DNA of 64,000 nucleotides, from NCBI RefSeq assembly GCF_004799285.1, contig NZ_SSND01000001.1, positions 124,001 to 188,000 on the forward strand, in the 5' to 3' direction. Below the pieces are notes generated by a model. The model was not told where the DNA came from. It worked only from the letters and a program-made list of their open reading frames with translations, and did no database searches. Numbering within the stretch: position 1 is the stretch's first letter; every line of letters begins with the position of its first letter. Of the stretch, positions 45,664 through 53,862 are shown in pieces. The translations under genes were made by a program, and so were the position numbers. Source of the DNA: Aliigemmobacter aestuarii. Lineage in GTDB: Bacteria > Pseudomonadota > Alphaproteobacteria > Rhodobacterales > Rhodobacteraceae.

Positions 45664-45810
45664 ATGTACATCAAATCGGAAACGACCACCGCCCCGTCCA
45701 CCTGCTTGCACCTGGTGGGTTCCGCAGCGACTAGCGTCCGTTCTGTCGTTCTCAGCATGCCGTTCCTCGAGGCGGTCTTTTTCCTGGCCATCATCGCGGC
45801 GACCGTCTGA
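45664..45810 (+). CDS. possible 48-residue small membrane protein
   Basis: 48 codons, too short for standard ORF lists. The predicted peptide begins MYIKSETTTAP and ends with a hydrophobic helix, MPFLEAVFFLAIIAATV. The upstream CAGAGAC could be a weak ribosome-binding site, and an AT-rich stretch before it could hold a promoter. No homologue is recognised. It may be a real small protein or chance; the lower G+C of the stretch makes chance open frames less likely than elsewhere here. Confidence 0.35.
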   Translation: MYIKSETTTAPSTCLHLVGSAATSVRSVVLSMPFLEAVFFLAIIAATV

Positions 45811-45901
45811 GACGGAAACGCCATGCCCTCCGGGGCGGGATGAGCAGCCGGGCCGAACCAGAGCCTGACAGGCTGGCCCCTCATCCCGCCGGGATGGCCC
45901 C

Positions 45902-46732
45902 TCATCCGGCCAGGATGGCCCAGAGGAAGCGCAGGCAGACCGCCGCTAGGAACAGGCCAAAGGCGCGTTCCAGATGCTGCCGCGACAACCGATGCGCCAA
46001 GGCCACCCCGAAACGGGTCGTCAGAAGCGAGGTAGGGATCGTCAGCGCGAAGGTCGCCAGTGACACGAACCCGATCGCATCGGCCGGAAGGTCCGTCCGC
46101 CCCCAGCCTGCCATCATGTAGCCAAGCGTTCCGGGAATGGCGATCAGCACCCCGACGCCCGCCGATGTGGACACCGCCCGGTGGATCGGCACATTGTGCA
46201 GCGTTAGGATCAGGTTCGACACCGCGCCACCGCCAATCCCCATCAGCGCCGAAACAAGGCCCACCCCACCGCCGTAAAGCCGCAATGCGGCGCGCGAGGG
46301 CAGGCTGTCGCGCAGCCGCCAGCCTGATCCGCCCGCCAGAAGCTTGGTCGCATTGACCGCCGCCACCGCGACGAAGACAAGCTGGAACACCTCGGGCCGG
46401 GCATATCGCGCGATCACCGCGCCAAGAAGCACCCCCACCAGAACCGGCAGCGCCCAGAGGCGCAACAGGTCCATGTCCACCGTTCCGCGCCTGAAATGCC
46501 CGCGCGAGGACTGGATCGAGGTCGGCACGATCACCGCAAGCGAGGTGCCGACCGCCAGCGGCATTGCGACTTCGGGCGGATGGCCAAGCGTCTGGAACAC
46601 CTCGTAGAAGACCGGAACGGAAATCGCCCCGCCCCCGATCCCGAAGATCCCCGCCAGAAAGCCGATCAGCGCCCCCGCCACGGCAAGGGCAGCCACCAGC
46701 GGCAGAAGCGTCGCGGGATCAAGCCAGCCCAT
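45902..46732 (-). CDS. TauE/SafE family transporter (sulfite/organosulfonate exporter type)
   Basis: 276 aa inner-membrane protein with eight predicted membrane segments and the duplicated family motif: FLAGIFGIGGGAISVPVFYE near the N-terminus and LVSALMGIGGGAVSNLILTL near the middle. TauE/SafE proteins export sulfite or organosulfur acids or carry other anions. It is the last gene of a four-gene minus-strand unit and its ATG overlaps the stop of the dehydrogenase gene by 1 nt. Just downstream are two inverted GGATGG/CCATCC-like repeats that may form its terminator. The substrate is inferred only from family and neighbours. Confidence 0.88.
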   Translation of the reverse strand: MGWLDPATLLPLVAALAVAGALIGFLAGIFGIGGGAISVPVFYEVFQTLGHPPEVAMPLAVGTSLAVIVPTSIQSSRGHFRRGTVDMDLLRLWALPVLVGVLLGAVIARYARPEVFQLVFVAVAAVNATKLLAGGSGWRLRDSLPSRAALRLYGGGVGLVSALMGIGGGAVSNLILTLHNVPIHRAVSTSAGVGVLIAIPGTLGYMMAGWGRTDLPADAIGFVSLATFALTIPTSLLTTRFGVALAHRLSRQHLERAFGLFLAAVCLRFLWAILAG

Positions 46733-47598
46733 CAGGCGGACGCCGACCTGCGGGTAAGGCTCGCGCCGTCGAAATGGCCAAGCCCGGCCTCGACAGCGTC
46801 CTGATAGGGGGACGCGGCCGCGCGGGCGAGCGGCATCTGGGTGCCGTCCGCCGTGCCAAGTTCCAGCGCCAGCCGCAGATCCTTCTGCAAGCCCGCGATA
46901 TCGAAGGTGCCGGCCTGGTCGGTGCCGTTCAGCGTGTCGATGACGACCTGCGCGCGGTTCTTCAGCACGGTCGGGCCAGCGGAACTGTCGGCGATCAGGC
47001 TGACGGCAAGGTCATGCGGCACGCCCGCGCCCTTCAAGAGCGCCAGACTTTCGCCAAGCGTCTGCCAGTAGATCGCCAGCGGCAGGTTGACGGCAAGCTT
47101 CATCCGCGCCGCTGCGCCGGGGGGTCCCATATGTTCCACCCGGCGGCAGAGCTGGTCGAGCACGGGCCGCCCACGGTCAAAGGCGGCGACGGTTCCGCCC
47201 GCCATGCCCAGAAGCTGCCCCTTCAGAGCGGGCGCGACCGTGCCGCCCACCGGGCAATGCAGGAAATCGGCCCCGGCTGCCACTGCCCTTTCGGCAAGGG
47301 CATCGGCCTCGGCCGGTGGCAGGGTGGACATCTCGATCACTAGGCGCCCGGCGATGCCGATCCGGATCAGGTCGTCCAGCACCGCGCCGGACGCGGCGGC
47401 ATCGGTCAGCGACAGCAGGATCACGTCGCATCCGGCAAGCCCGCCAAGATCGGCGGCCTTGGCCCCTGCCCCGATGGCGGCGGCCATCCGGCCGGGGCTG
47501 CGGTTCCAGACCTTCACATCGTGGCCTGTCTCGATCAGGCGGCGGGCAAAGGCGGTGCCCATCCGGCCGGTTCCGGCAATGCCGATCACTTTGGTCAT
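46732..47598 (-). CDS. beta-hydroxyacid dehydrogenase family protein
   Basis: 288 aa NAD(P)-dependent oxidoreductase of the 3-hydroxyisobutyrate/sulfolactaldehyde/tartronate-semialdehyde reductase family. Motifs: IGIAGTGRMGTAFARRL (nucleotide), HCPVGGTVAPALKGQLLGMA (substrate loop), and AARMKLAVNLPLAIYW with the catalytic lysine. The loop reads PVGGT where the sulfonate-binding YihU, as I remember it, has PVGRT; so the sulfonate Arg is not seen. It overlaps the RraA-like gene by 4 nt upstream and TauE by 1 nt downstream. Confidence 0.83.
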   Translation of the reverse strand: MTKVIGIAGTGRMGTAFARRLIETGHDVKVWNRSPGRMAAAIGAGAKAADLGGLAGCDVILLSLTDAAASGAVLDDLIRIGIAGRLVIEMSTLPPAEADALAERAVAAGADFLHCPVGGTVAPALKGQLLGMAGGTVAAFDRGRPVLDQLCRRVEHMGPPGAAARMKLAVNLPLAIYWQTLGESLALLKGAGVPHDLAVSLIADSSAGPTVLKNRAQVVIDTLNGTDQAGTFDIAGLQKDLRLALELGTADGTQMPLARAAASPYQDAVEAGLGHFDGASLTRRSASA

Positions 47599-48233
47599 GC
47601 TGTGTCTCTCCCGTCCAGTCCCAGAATGGCAAGCGTTGTTTCTCCCGCCCGCAAACGATCCATCATCACCGCCTCGCGGGCCGCGCGCGCCCGGGCGGCG
47701 GCCAGCGCCGCGGGCAGGTCCGCCGGGGCGATGGTCACGATCGCATCGGCATCGGCAAGCACGATGTCGCCCACCGCGATCTCGACCCCACCAATCGTCA
47801 CGGGCTGGCCGATCCGCCCCCTGTCGCCCTTGGATGTCCCGCGGATGTTCAGCCCGCGTGCAAAGACCGGAAAGCCAAGCGCCGCGATCTGCGCGCAGTC
47901 GCGCACCGATCCGTCGATCACCATCCCGACGATCCCGCGCATCTGGCAGGCCAGCGCCATGATTTCGCCGAAGGGGCCGCTTTCGGTGCTGCCGCCGTAA
48001 TCGACCACCAGCACCTCGCCCCCCTTGGCCGAGGCGATGGCCAGATGCAGCGCGAGATTGTCGCCGGGGCGGCAGTGCACGGTCAGCGCAGGGCCCGCCA
48101 TCGCCATGCCGGGCGCCAGAGGCCGCGGGGGGGCCGCAAGCAGGCGCGCGGCAGGCCAGGCCTCGCCCAATGTCGCGGTGCCAAGCGGGACAAGCGCCGC
48201 CGCATCCGGTCTTACTGCGCCCTGCCCCGTCAC
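47595..48233 (-). CDS. RraA-like (4-hydroxy-2-oxoacid aldolase/dimethylmenaquinone methyltransferase family) protein
   Basis: 212 aa. The RraA-type signature is IVGMVIDGSVRDCAQIAALGF (split: VIDGSVRD carries the Mg2+/substrate Arg-Asp) and PVFARGLNIRGTSKG; earlier GPALTVHCRPGDNLALH and VLVVDYGGSTESGPFGEIM match. Family members are aldolases or decarboxylases for 4-hydroxy-2-oxo acids (RraA itself is an RNase E inhibitor). The start is GTG at 48233, overlapping the FAH gene stop by 4 nt (GTGA). Probable retro-aldol step in the pathway of the neighbouring genes (inference). Confidence 0.8.
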   Translation of the reverse strand: MTGQGAVRPDAAALVPLGTATLGEAWPAARLLAAPPRPLAPGMAMAGPALTVHCRPGDNLALHLAIASAKGGEVLVVDYGGSTESGPFGEIMALACQMRGIVGMVIDGSVRDCAQIAALGFPVFARGLNIRGTSKGDRGRIGQPVTIGGVEIAVGDIVLADADAIVTIAPADLPAALAAARARAAREAVMMDRLRAGETTLAILGLDGRDTA

Positions 48234-48928
48234 GCCGCCTTCGGCCCGATGCGGACCTGCATCGGCTGCAGGCCGTCCATGCTGCAATCCAGCACGTCGC
48301 CCGTAACCACCGATCCGACACCGGCGGGCGTGCCGGTCATGATGATGTCGCCGGGCATCAGGCGATGCTGTTCGGAAAGTTTCGCGATGATCTCGTCGAC
48401 GTTCCAGATCATCAGCGAGATGTCAGCATCCTGCCGGACTTCGCCGTTGACCTTCAGCCGGACATGGCCCGACCGCAAGATGCCGCACTCCTCGGCGCGG
48501 GTGATCGGGCCGACCGGGGCGGAATGATCGAAGGCCTTGGTGATTTCCCAGGGCAGGCCCTTTGCCAGTGCCTCGGCCTGATGGTCGCGGCGGGTCATGT
48601 CAAGCCCGATGGCATAACCGAAGATGTGTCTGGAGGCCTCGGCCTCGGGGATGTTGTAGCCGCCCGACTTCAGCGCCACGACCAGTTCGCATTCGTAATG
48701 GAAGTTGTTGGTCAGCACCGGATAGGGGATTTCGCCGCCGTTCTTCACGATCGCGTCCGAGGGTTTCATGAAGATCACCGGCGGGTCGCGTTCATCTGCG
48801 TTCATCTCGCGGATGTGGGCGACGTAGTTCTTGCCGATGCAATAGATACGGCGGACGGGAAATTTCTCTTCGGTGCCGACGATATCCAGATGCGCTTGCG
48901 CCGGAGGTGTCAGGGCATAGGCCGCCAT
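48230..48928 (-). CDS. fumarylacetoacetate hydrolase family protein (acylpyruvase-like)
   Basis: 232 aa. FAH-family features: IYCIGKNYVAHIREMNA, PVIFMKPSDAIVKNGGEIPY (split), NNFHYECELVVALKSGG (two of the three metal-binding acids), GYAIGLDMTRRDHQAEALAK, PWEITKAFDHSAPVGPI and PGDIIMTGTPAGVGSV. It most resembles fumarylpyruvate hydrolase-type enzymes that split 2,4-dioxo acids to pyruvate. Start at 48928 with AAGGAG upstream. First gene of a four-gene unit FAH-RraA-dehydrogenase-TauE. Opposite the ABC transporter across a 244-nt gap with a GntR-type operator candidate. Confidence 0.87.
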   Translation of the reverse strand: MAAYALTPPAQAHLDIVGTEEKFPVRRIYCIGKNYVAHIREMNADERDPPVIFMKPSDAIVKNGGEIPYPVLTNNFHYECELVVALKSGGYNIPEAEASRHIFGYAIGLDMTRRDHQAEALAKGLPWEITKAFDHSAPVGPITRAEECGILRSGHVRLKVNGEVRQDADISLMIWNVDEIIAKLSEQHRLMPGDIIMTGTPAGVGSVVTGDVLDCSMDGLQPMQVRIGPKAA

Positions 48929-49016
48929 GGGGAACTCCTTGTTGGGCCGGGGATGGCCCGGCGGGGATTCGAGTCTCGATACCCGCAGGATTTCGCGCTT
49001 TGCCCCGCAGATCAAG

Positions 49017-49047
49017 ATATGAAGCGGTATTTTTGGTCGTTTCATAT
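49017..49047. promoter_or_regulatory. inverted repeat in the divergent gap, candidate GntR operator
   Basis: ATATGAAGCG (49017-49026), 11-nt spacer, CGTTTCATAT (49038-49047): nine of ten bases pair, and arm centres are 21 bp apart, two helical turns. It lies in an unusually AT-rich gap between the divergent FAH and substrate-binding-protein genes. The GntR-type regulator encoded at 51870 is the obvious candidate ligand. Confidence 0.55.
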
Positions 49048-49172
49048 ATTTTTTTGCAATTCATGACGAATCGTATAGCCTTCGAGTCAGGCGCAGCCGC
49101 AGATCGGCAATCCACCGGAAAACCACCGGCACACCAGCGGACTGGCCAGGCACAACGGGAGGAGAGAACAGC

Positions 49173-50204
49173 ATGACGAACACGACGATCATGAGCCGGC
49201 GGAGTTTCGGCCTGATTGCGGCGGGTGGCGCGGCCAGCCTTGCGCTTGGCGCGCCATCCATCATCCGGGCACAGACCGCCGTGACCTTCGCGGTCCCGAA
49301 CCCCTCGGCGCTGACGTGGCTGCCCTATTGGGTGGCCGTGGGTGAAGGCTATTTCGCCGAGGAAGGGCTTGATCTGCGGCTTGAGGCGATCGACGGATCG
49401 TCGGCGGTGTTGCAGGCGATGACAGCAGGCCAGGCGCAGATCGGCGCGCCGGGACCGGGGCCGACCCTGGGCGCCCGCGCCCGCGGGGTGGATGTGAAGT
49501 TCCTCTACAACCTTTATCCGAAGTCGGTCTTCGGTCTGTTGGTCAAGGCCGACAGCAGCTATCAGACGCCCGCCGACCTGAAGGGCACGGTGATCGGCGT
49601 GGGCACCGCAGACGGGGCCGAGGTTTCGTTCACCAAGGCGATCATGACCGACCTCGGCCTTGCGGAAGGGACCGACTATACCTTCCTGCCGGTGGGCGAT
49701 GGCGGCACCGCGGCGGTGGCCTTCCTGCGCGACGAGGTGGCCAGCTATGCCGGCGCCGTTTCGGATGCGGCGATCCTGGCGGCGCGCGGACTGACCCTTC
49801 GCGAGATCACGCCCGAGGCCTATCTGGGCTTCTTCGGCAACGGGATTGCGATGCTGGAAAGCCAGATGGCGGCGACACCCGACCTTGCGCCCAAGTTCGG
49901 GCGGGCGCTGGTGCGCGGCACGCGTTTTGCCGCCGATCCGGCGAACAAGGAAAAGGCGCTGGCCCATTGCGCCGCCGGCAACCCGCAGGAAGGCGAACAG
50001 GACTATGCCGCCTCGCTTTATGACGGTGTGGTGAACCGGATGACGCCGACCGACGCCTTCATGGGCCAGGGCTTTGGCTATCAGCCGCCGGAACACTGGC
50101 AGGCCATCCACGATTCCGCCGTCGCCTCGGGCGCGCTCGAGGCACCGCTGCCGGATCTGGCCGCAGTCTACACGAACGAATTCGTGGCAGGCTGGAACGC
50201 CTGA
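49173..50204 (+). CDS. ABC transporter substrate-binding protein (SsuA/TauA, NMT1-like)
   Basis: 343 aa. A twin-arginine signal (MSRRSFGLIAAGGAASLALG) exports the folded protein. The mature part has the NMT1/SsuA fold: TWLPYWVAVGEGYFAEEGLDLRL, DGSSAVLQAMTAGQAQIGAPG, and LKGTVIGVGTADGAEVSFTK. Members bind sulfonates, nitrate, pyrimidines or other small anions. Its stop overlaps the ATPase gene start (TGATGA), so the three transporter genes form one unit. TAT export is unusual for this fold and suggests folding before export, perhaps with a cofactor or tight ligand. Confidence 0.88.
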   Translation: MTNTTIMSRRSFGLIAAGGAASLALGAPSIIRAQTAVTFAVPNPSALTWLPYWVAVGEGYFAEEGLDLRLEAIDGSSAVLQAMTAGQAQIGAPGPGPTLGARARGVDVKFLYNLYPKSVFGLLVKADSSYQTPADLKGTVIGVGTADGAEVSFTKAIMTDLGLAEGTDYTFLPVGDGGTAAVAFLRDEVASYAGAVSDAAILAARGLTLREITPEAYLGFFGNGIAMLESQMAATPDLAPKFGRALVRGTRFAADPANKEKALAHCAAGNPQEGEQDYAASLYDGVVNRMTPTDAFMGQGFGYQPPEHWQAIHDSAVASGALEAPLPDLAAVYTNEFVAGWNA

Positions 50205-51022
50205 TGACAATGGCAGAGCCCCGGCCCCTGACAGCGGCACATCCGGCCGCCGCCGCGCGTCCGGTCTACGAGATCGCACGGCTGTCGAAAACCTATGCCC
50301 GGAACAGCCTGACGGCCCTGACCGACGTGAACCTGACGCTTCACAAGGGCGAATTCGTTTCGGTCGTCGGATCGTCGGGTTGCGGGAAGTCGACATTGCT
50401 CAAGATCATGTCGGGGCTCTTGCCGCCCACAACGGGGCGTGTCGTGCTGGAAGGGAAACCCGTGACCGGCCCGCGCGCCGACATCGGGATGATGTTCCAG
50501 CAGGCCACGCTTCTGCCGTGGAAGACCACGGCCGAGAACATCGTCCTGCCGATCGAGATCCGCGAGGGCCGCGCGGCCGCCAAGGCCGCCCTGCCCCGTG
50601 CGCTGGACCTTCTGAAACTGGTGGGGCTTGGCGATTTTGCCAATGTCTATCCGGGCGAGTTGTCGGGCGGGATGGCGCAGCGCGCCTCGATCTGCCGGAT
50701 GCTGATCTCGAACCCCGCCGTGCTTCTTCTGGATGAACCGTTCAGCGCGCTGGACGAACTGACCCGCGATTTCATGAACATGGAATTGCAGCGGATCTGC
50801 GCCGAACAGCAGTCCACCGCCTTTCTCGTGACCCATTCACTGGCCGAGGCGGTGATCCTTTCCGACCGCATCCTGGTGATGAAGCCCCGACCGGGCCGGA
50901 TCGTCGAGGAAATCGTGATCGACCTGCCACGTCCGCGGACGCTTGAAATGATCAACACGCCCCGGTTCGGCCAGATCGTGGCCCATATCCGCGACCTCTT
51001 GGGCAAGGAGGCCTTCCAATGA
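50204..51022 (+). CDS. ABC transporter ATP-binding protein (SsuB/TauB-like)
   Basis: 272 aa nucleotide-binding subunit. Walker A VGSSGCGKSTLLKIM, Q-loop MMFQQATLLPW, signature GELSGGMAQRASICRM, Walker B AVLLLDEPFSALDEL, H-loop AFLVTHSLAEAV. The LSGGMAQR variant and the following FSALDELTR are usual for SsuB/TauB/NrtD ATPases. Its ATG overlaps the substrate-binding-protein stop and it overlaps the permease by 4 nt. Couples ATP hydrolysis to uptake of the ligand bound by the preceding protein. Confidence 0.93.
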   Translation: MTMAEPRPLTAAHPAAAARPVYEIARLSKTYARNSLTALTDVNLTLHKGEFVSVVGSSGCGKSTLLKIMSGLLPPTTGRVVLEGKPVTGPRADIGMMFQQATLLPWKTTAENIVLPIEIREGRAAAKAALPRALDLLKLVGLGDFANVYPGELSGGMAQRASICRMLISNPAVLLLDEPFSALDELTRDFMNMELQRICAEQQSTAFLVTHSLAEAVILSDRILVMKPRPGRIVEEIVIDLPRPRTLEMINTPRFGQIVAHIRDLLGKEAFQ

Positions 51023-51867
51023 CCGCCAATCCCGATCCGAATGTCGATACCGTCTGGGTCGAGAAGGTCGCCCTGATCGACCAGATCCCTCGTTGGGCCG
51101 CGATGCTGGGCCTTGCGGTGATCGTGATCGCGATCTGGGAATTGGCGACCGCCCGCATGGGCTGGGTTTCGCCCATCATCCTGCCAAGCCCCGGCGAGAC
51201 GCTTGATGACCTGATCTTCGTGGGCAAGAACCTCTTGTCAGGCGGCTACATGCTCGAGGCGCTATGGACCACCACGCGCACGGTGTTCTGGGCCTTCGTT
51301 ATCGCGGCGGGCATCGGCTTTTCGCTGGGTGTCCTTGTGGGCGAGACGAAGTTCGGCGAACGGGCGGTGATGCCCTATCTGGTGGCCATCGACACCATGC
51401 CCAAGGTCGCCTTCGCGCCGCTGTTCATTGCCTGGCTCGGGTTCGACATCGCCTCGAAAGTGGCGCTTGCGGCCTTCATCGCGACCTTTCCCATCGTCGT
51501 CTCGACCGCCGCCGGGCTTTACGCGGCGTCGGAAAACGAACGGATGCTGTTCAAGTCGATGGGCGCCAGCCGGTTGCAGACCCTGTTCCGGCTGAAGCTG
51601 CCCACGGGCCTGCCGCATATCTTCACCGGGCTGAAGATCGCGGCGGTGGGGGTCATGGCCGGGGCCATCACCGGGGAATTCCTGGGCGGCGGCCAGGGCT
51701 TCGGCGCGCTGATCCGGCAATCGGCCAGTCAGATGGACACGCCGCGCGTCTTTGCGCTTATCCTCTATCTCAGTTTGCTTGGCCTCGCCCTTTTCTTTGC
51801 CGTCGCTTGGTTGCAGAAGCGTCTGGTATTCTGGAACAAGGCCGACCGGCCGGGTGGAGTGGGTTAG
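51019..51867 (+). CDS. ABC transporter permease (SsuC/TauC-like)
   Basis: 282 aa with about six membrane segments (WAAMLGLAVIVIAIWELATA, TTRTVFWAFVIAAGIGFSLG, VALAAFIATFPIVVSTAAGL, FALILYLSLLGLALFFAVAW). The conserved EAA-like loop is ENERMLFKSMGASRLQTLF, the contact site for the ATPase. One permease per three-gene unit implies a homodimer, as for SsuABC and TauABC. It overlaps the ATPase gene by 4 nt; the regulator gene starts 2 nt after its stop. Confidence 0.92.
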   Translation: MTANPDPNVDTVWVEKVALIDQIPRWAAMLGLAVIVIAIWELATARMGWVSPIILPSPGETLDDLIFVGKNLLSGGYMLEALWTTTRTVFWAFVIAAGIGFSLGVLVGETKFGERAVMPYLVAIDTMPKVAFAPLFIAWLGFDIASKVALAAFIATFPIVVSTAAGLYAASENERMLFKSMGASRLQTLFRLKLPTGLPHIFTGLKIAAVGVMAGAITGEFLGGGQGFGALIRQSASQMDTPRVFALILYLSLLGLALFFAVAWLQKRLVFWNKADRPGGVG

Positions 51868-51869
51868 GA

Positions 51870-52580
51870 ATGAATGCATCCGACAACAAGTTGGGCGATC
51901 CGCGCAACCTGTCCGAACAGGCGCATGCGCGGATCCGCCGGGACATCCTGGGAGGCGAGCTGTTTCCCGGCGAGAAGCTTCAGATCGAGGCGATCTCGGA
52001 ACGCTATGGCATCGGCATCGCCCCGGTGCGCGAGGCGTTGAACAGGCTGTCGTCGGAAGGGCTGGTCGAACGCAAGAGCCAGCGCGGCTTTTTCGTTGCC
52101 GAGATCTCGATGACCTCGCTCGAGGAACTGGTGAAGACCCGGATCTGGCTGGAAACGCTGGCGCTGCGGGAATCGATCCGCAATGGCGACGAGGCCTGGG
52201 AAGAGGAACTGGTGCTGGCCTATCACCGGCTGGCGCGCACCCATCGCCGCCTGCCGACCGAGGCCGGGCGCGAACTGTCCGAGGAATGGGAACTGCGCCA
52301 CAAGGAATTCCACATGCTGCTGCTGGACCGCTGCGGGTCAAGCTGGCTTCTGGGGTTCTGCTCGACCATGATGGATCAGGCGGTGCGCTATCGCAGCCTG
52401 TCGATGAACGTGCATCCCAGCCTGCAACGGCGGGAGGGTGCGGCGGCCGAACACGAGGCGCTTCTGGCCGCCGTCGTGGACCGCGACGCCGATCGCGCCT
52501 GCCGCCTGCTGGAAGAACATTACACCCTCACGCTGGACGGTCTGCGGGGCGTCGTGGGCCCGGACAAGCCCGCCCCCTGA
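51870..52580 (+). CDS. GntR family transcriptional regulator (FadR-like FCD domain)
   Basis: 236 aa. N-terminal winged helix (QAHARIRRDILGGELFPGEKL, then RYGIGIAPVREALNRLSSEGLVERKSQRGF in pieces) followed by an all-helical FCD effector domain with LVKTRIWLETLALRESI, LRHKEFHMLLLDRC, and AAAEHEALLAAVVDRDADRA (metal- or acid-binding His/Asp). Start at 51870 with TTAGGA nearby; only 2 nt after the permease stop, so it belongs to the transporter transcript. It probably represses both divergent units until the pathway acid binds. Confidence 0.9.
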   Translation: MNASDNKLGDPRNLSEQAHARIRRDILGGELFPGEKLQIEAISERYGIGIAPVREALNRLSSEGLVERKSQRGFFVAEISMTSLEELVKTRIWLETLALRESIRNGDEAWEEELVLAYHRLARTHRRLPTEAGRELSEEWELRHKEFHMLLLDRCGSSWLLGFCSTMMDQAVRYRSLSMNVHPSLQRREGAAAEHEALLAAVVDRDADRACRLLEEHYTLTLDGLRGVVGPDKPAP

Positions 52581-52726
52581 CACAGCACACCGATATGGAA
52601 GCCTGATCCTTCCCTTCTGCGGAATGATCGGGCGGCAAGGCCGGTTTGCGCCGTGACCTGTCGCATCCGGGCGCGCATCGCCCCGCCGGGCCACAAAGGA
52701 TGGCCCAAACCAGCGGAGGTGCCCGG

Positions 52727-53830
52727 ATGAAGATTGCCCGCCTTGAAACCTTCACGACCCCGGATGTGGGTTTTGTCCGCGTCACGACCGACAGCGGGGA
52801 AACCGGATGGGGGCAGGTTTCGACCTATAACGCCGACATCACGGCCGAGGTGTTCCACCGGCAGATCGCCCCCCATGCGCTTGGCACCGACGCGATGGAT
52901 TTCGCCGACACGCTCGACCGGATCGGCGAGAGGGAACACAAGTATCCCGGCAGCTACCTGCGCCGGGCGATGGCGGGGCTTGATACCGCGCTCTGGGACC
53001 TGCGCGGCAAGGTCGAGGGAAAGCCGGTGGTCACCCTGCTGGGCGGCACGCCCGGCCCCTTGCGCGCCTATGCCAGTTCGATGAAGCGCGACATCACCCC
53101 CGCGGACGAGGCCGACCGGTTCCGCCGCCTGCGCGATGCGCATGGTTTCACCGCCTTCAAGTGGCGGGTGGGTGCCGAATGCGGCCGTGACCGCGACGAA
53201 TGGCCCGGCCGCACGCCCGAGGTCATCGCCACGGTGTCCCGCGCGCTCGGCGACGGGATCGACAAGCTGGTGGATGCCAATTCCTGCTATTCCCCGGCAC
53301 GGGCGATCGAGGTGGGGAAGATGCTGCAAGACCACGGCATCGGCCATTTCGAAGAACCCTGCCCCTATTGGGAATACGACCAGACCGCCGAGGTGCGCGC
53401 CGCGCTGGATCTGGACGTGACCGGGGGCGAACAGGATTGCGAATACTCCTCGTGGCGGCTGATGTTCGACCGCCGGTCGGTCGATATCGCGCAGCCCGAC
53501 GTGATGTATATGGGCGGCATCACCCGCAGCCTGCAGGTCTGCCGGATGGCCGCCGCCGAAGGGCTGCCGGTGACGCCCCATTCGGCGAACCTGAGCCTTG
53601 TCACGATGGCCACGATGCATCTTCTGAAGGCGATCCCGAATGCCGGGAAGTATCTGGAACTGTCGATCGAGGGGCCGGATTACTATCCGTGGCAGGAAGG
53701 GCTTTTCCTGGGCGATCCCTACCGGGTGACGGACGGCCATGTGACGGTGCCCGACGCCCCCGGCTGGGGGGTGGAGGTCAACCCCGCCTGGCTTGACCGC
53801 GCCGCCTACCGGCTGGCCGAGGCGGGGTGA
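52727..53830 (+). CDS. enolase-superfamily (mandelate racemase/muconate lactonizing) enzyme, probable sugar-acid dehydratase
   Basis: 367 aa. Catalytic set of the MR subgroup is visible: Lys145 in FKWRVG, metal ligands Asp183 (VDANSCY), Glu209 (HFEEPCPYW) and Glu235 (GGEQDCEY), and His285 (TPHSANLS) as the second acid-base. The N-terminal capping domain has [20 protein letters not shown]. Enolase-family dehydratases turn sugar acids into 2-keto-3-deoxy acids. Start at 52727 with GCGGAGG upstream. It follows the GntR gene after 146 nt, same direction. Sugar-acid specificity is not readable. Confidence 0.88.
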   Translation: MKIARLETFTTPDVGFVRVTTDSGETGWGQVSTYNADITAEVFHRQIAPHALGTDAMDFADTLDRIGEREHKYPGSYLRRAMAGLDTALWDLRGKVEGKPVVTLLGGTPGPLRAYASSMKRDITPADEADRFRRLRDAHGFTAFKWRVGAECGRDRDEWPGRTPEVIATVSRALGDGIDKLVDANSCYSPARAIEVGKMLQDHGIGHFEEPCPYWEYDQTAEVRAALDLDVTGGEQDCEYSSWRLMFDRRSVDIAQPDVMYMGGITRSLQVCRMAAAEGLPVTPHSANLSLVTMATMHLLKAIPNAGKYLELSIEGPDYYPWQEGLFLGDPYRVTDGHVTVPDAPGWGVEVNPAWLDRAAYRLAEAG

Positions 53831-53862
53831 TCCCGCGTTCCCGCCTTCCGGCCTGCCGCCGC

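Noticed and set aside
45467-45664. 65-codon plus-strand frame ending with a 1-nt overlap to the next start
   Set aside because: No recognisable domain, no clear ribosome-binding site, and a hairpin runs through it. The TAATG overlap is noted but not enough to call it a gene.
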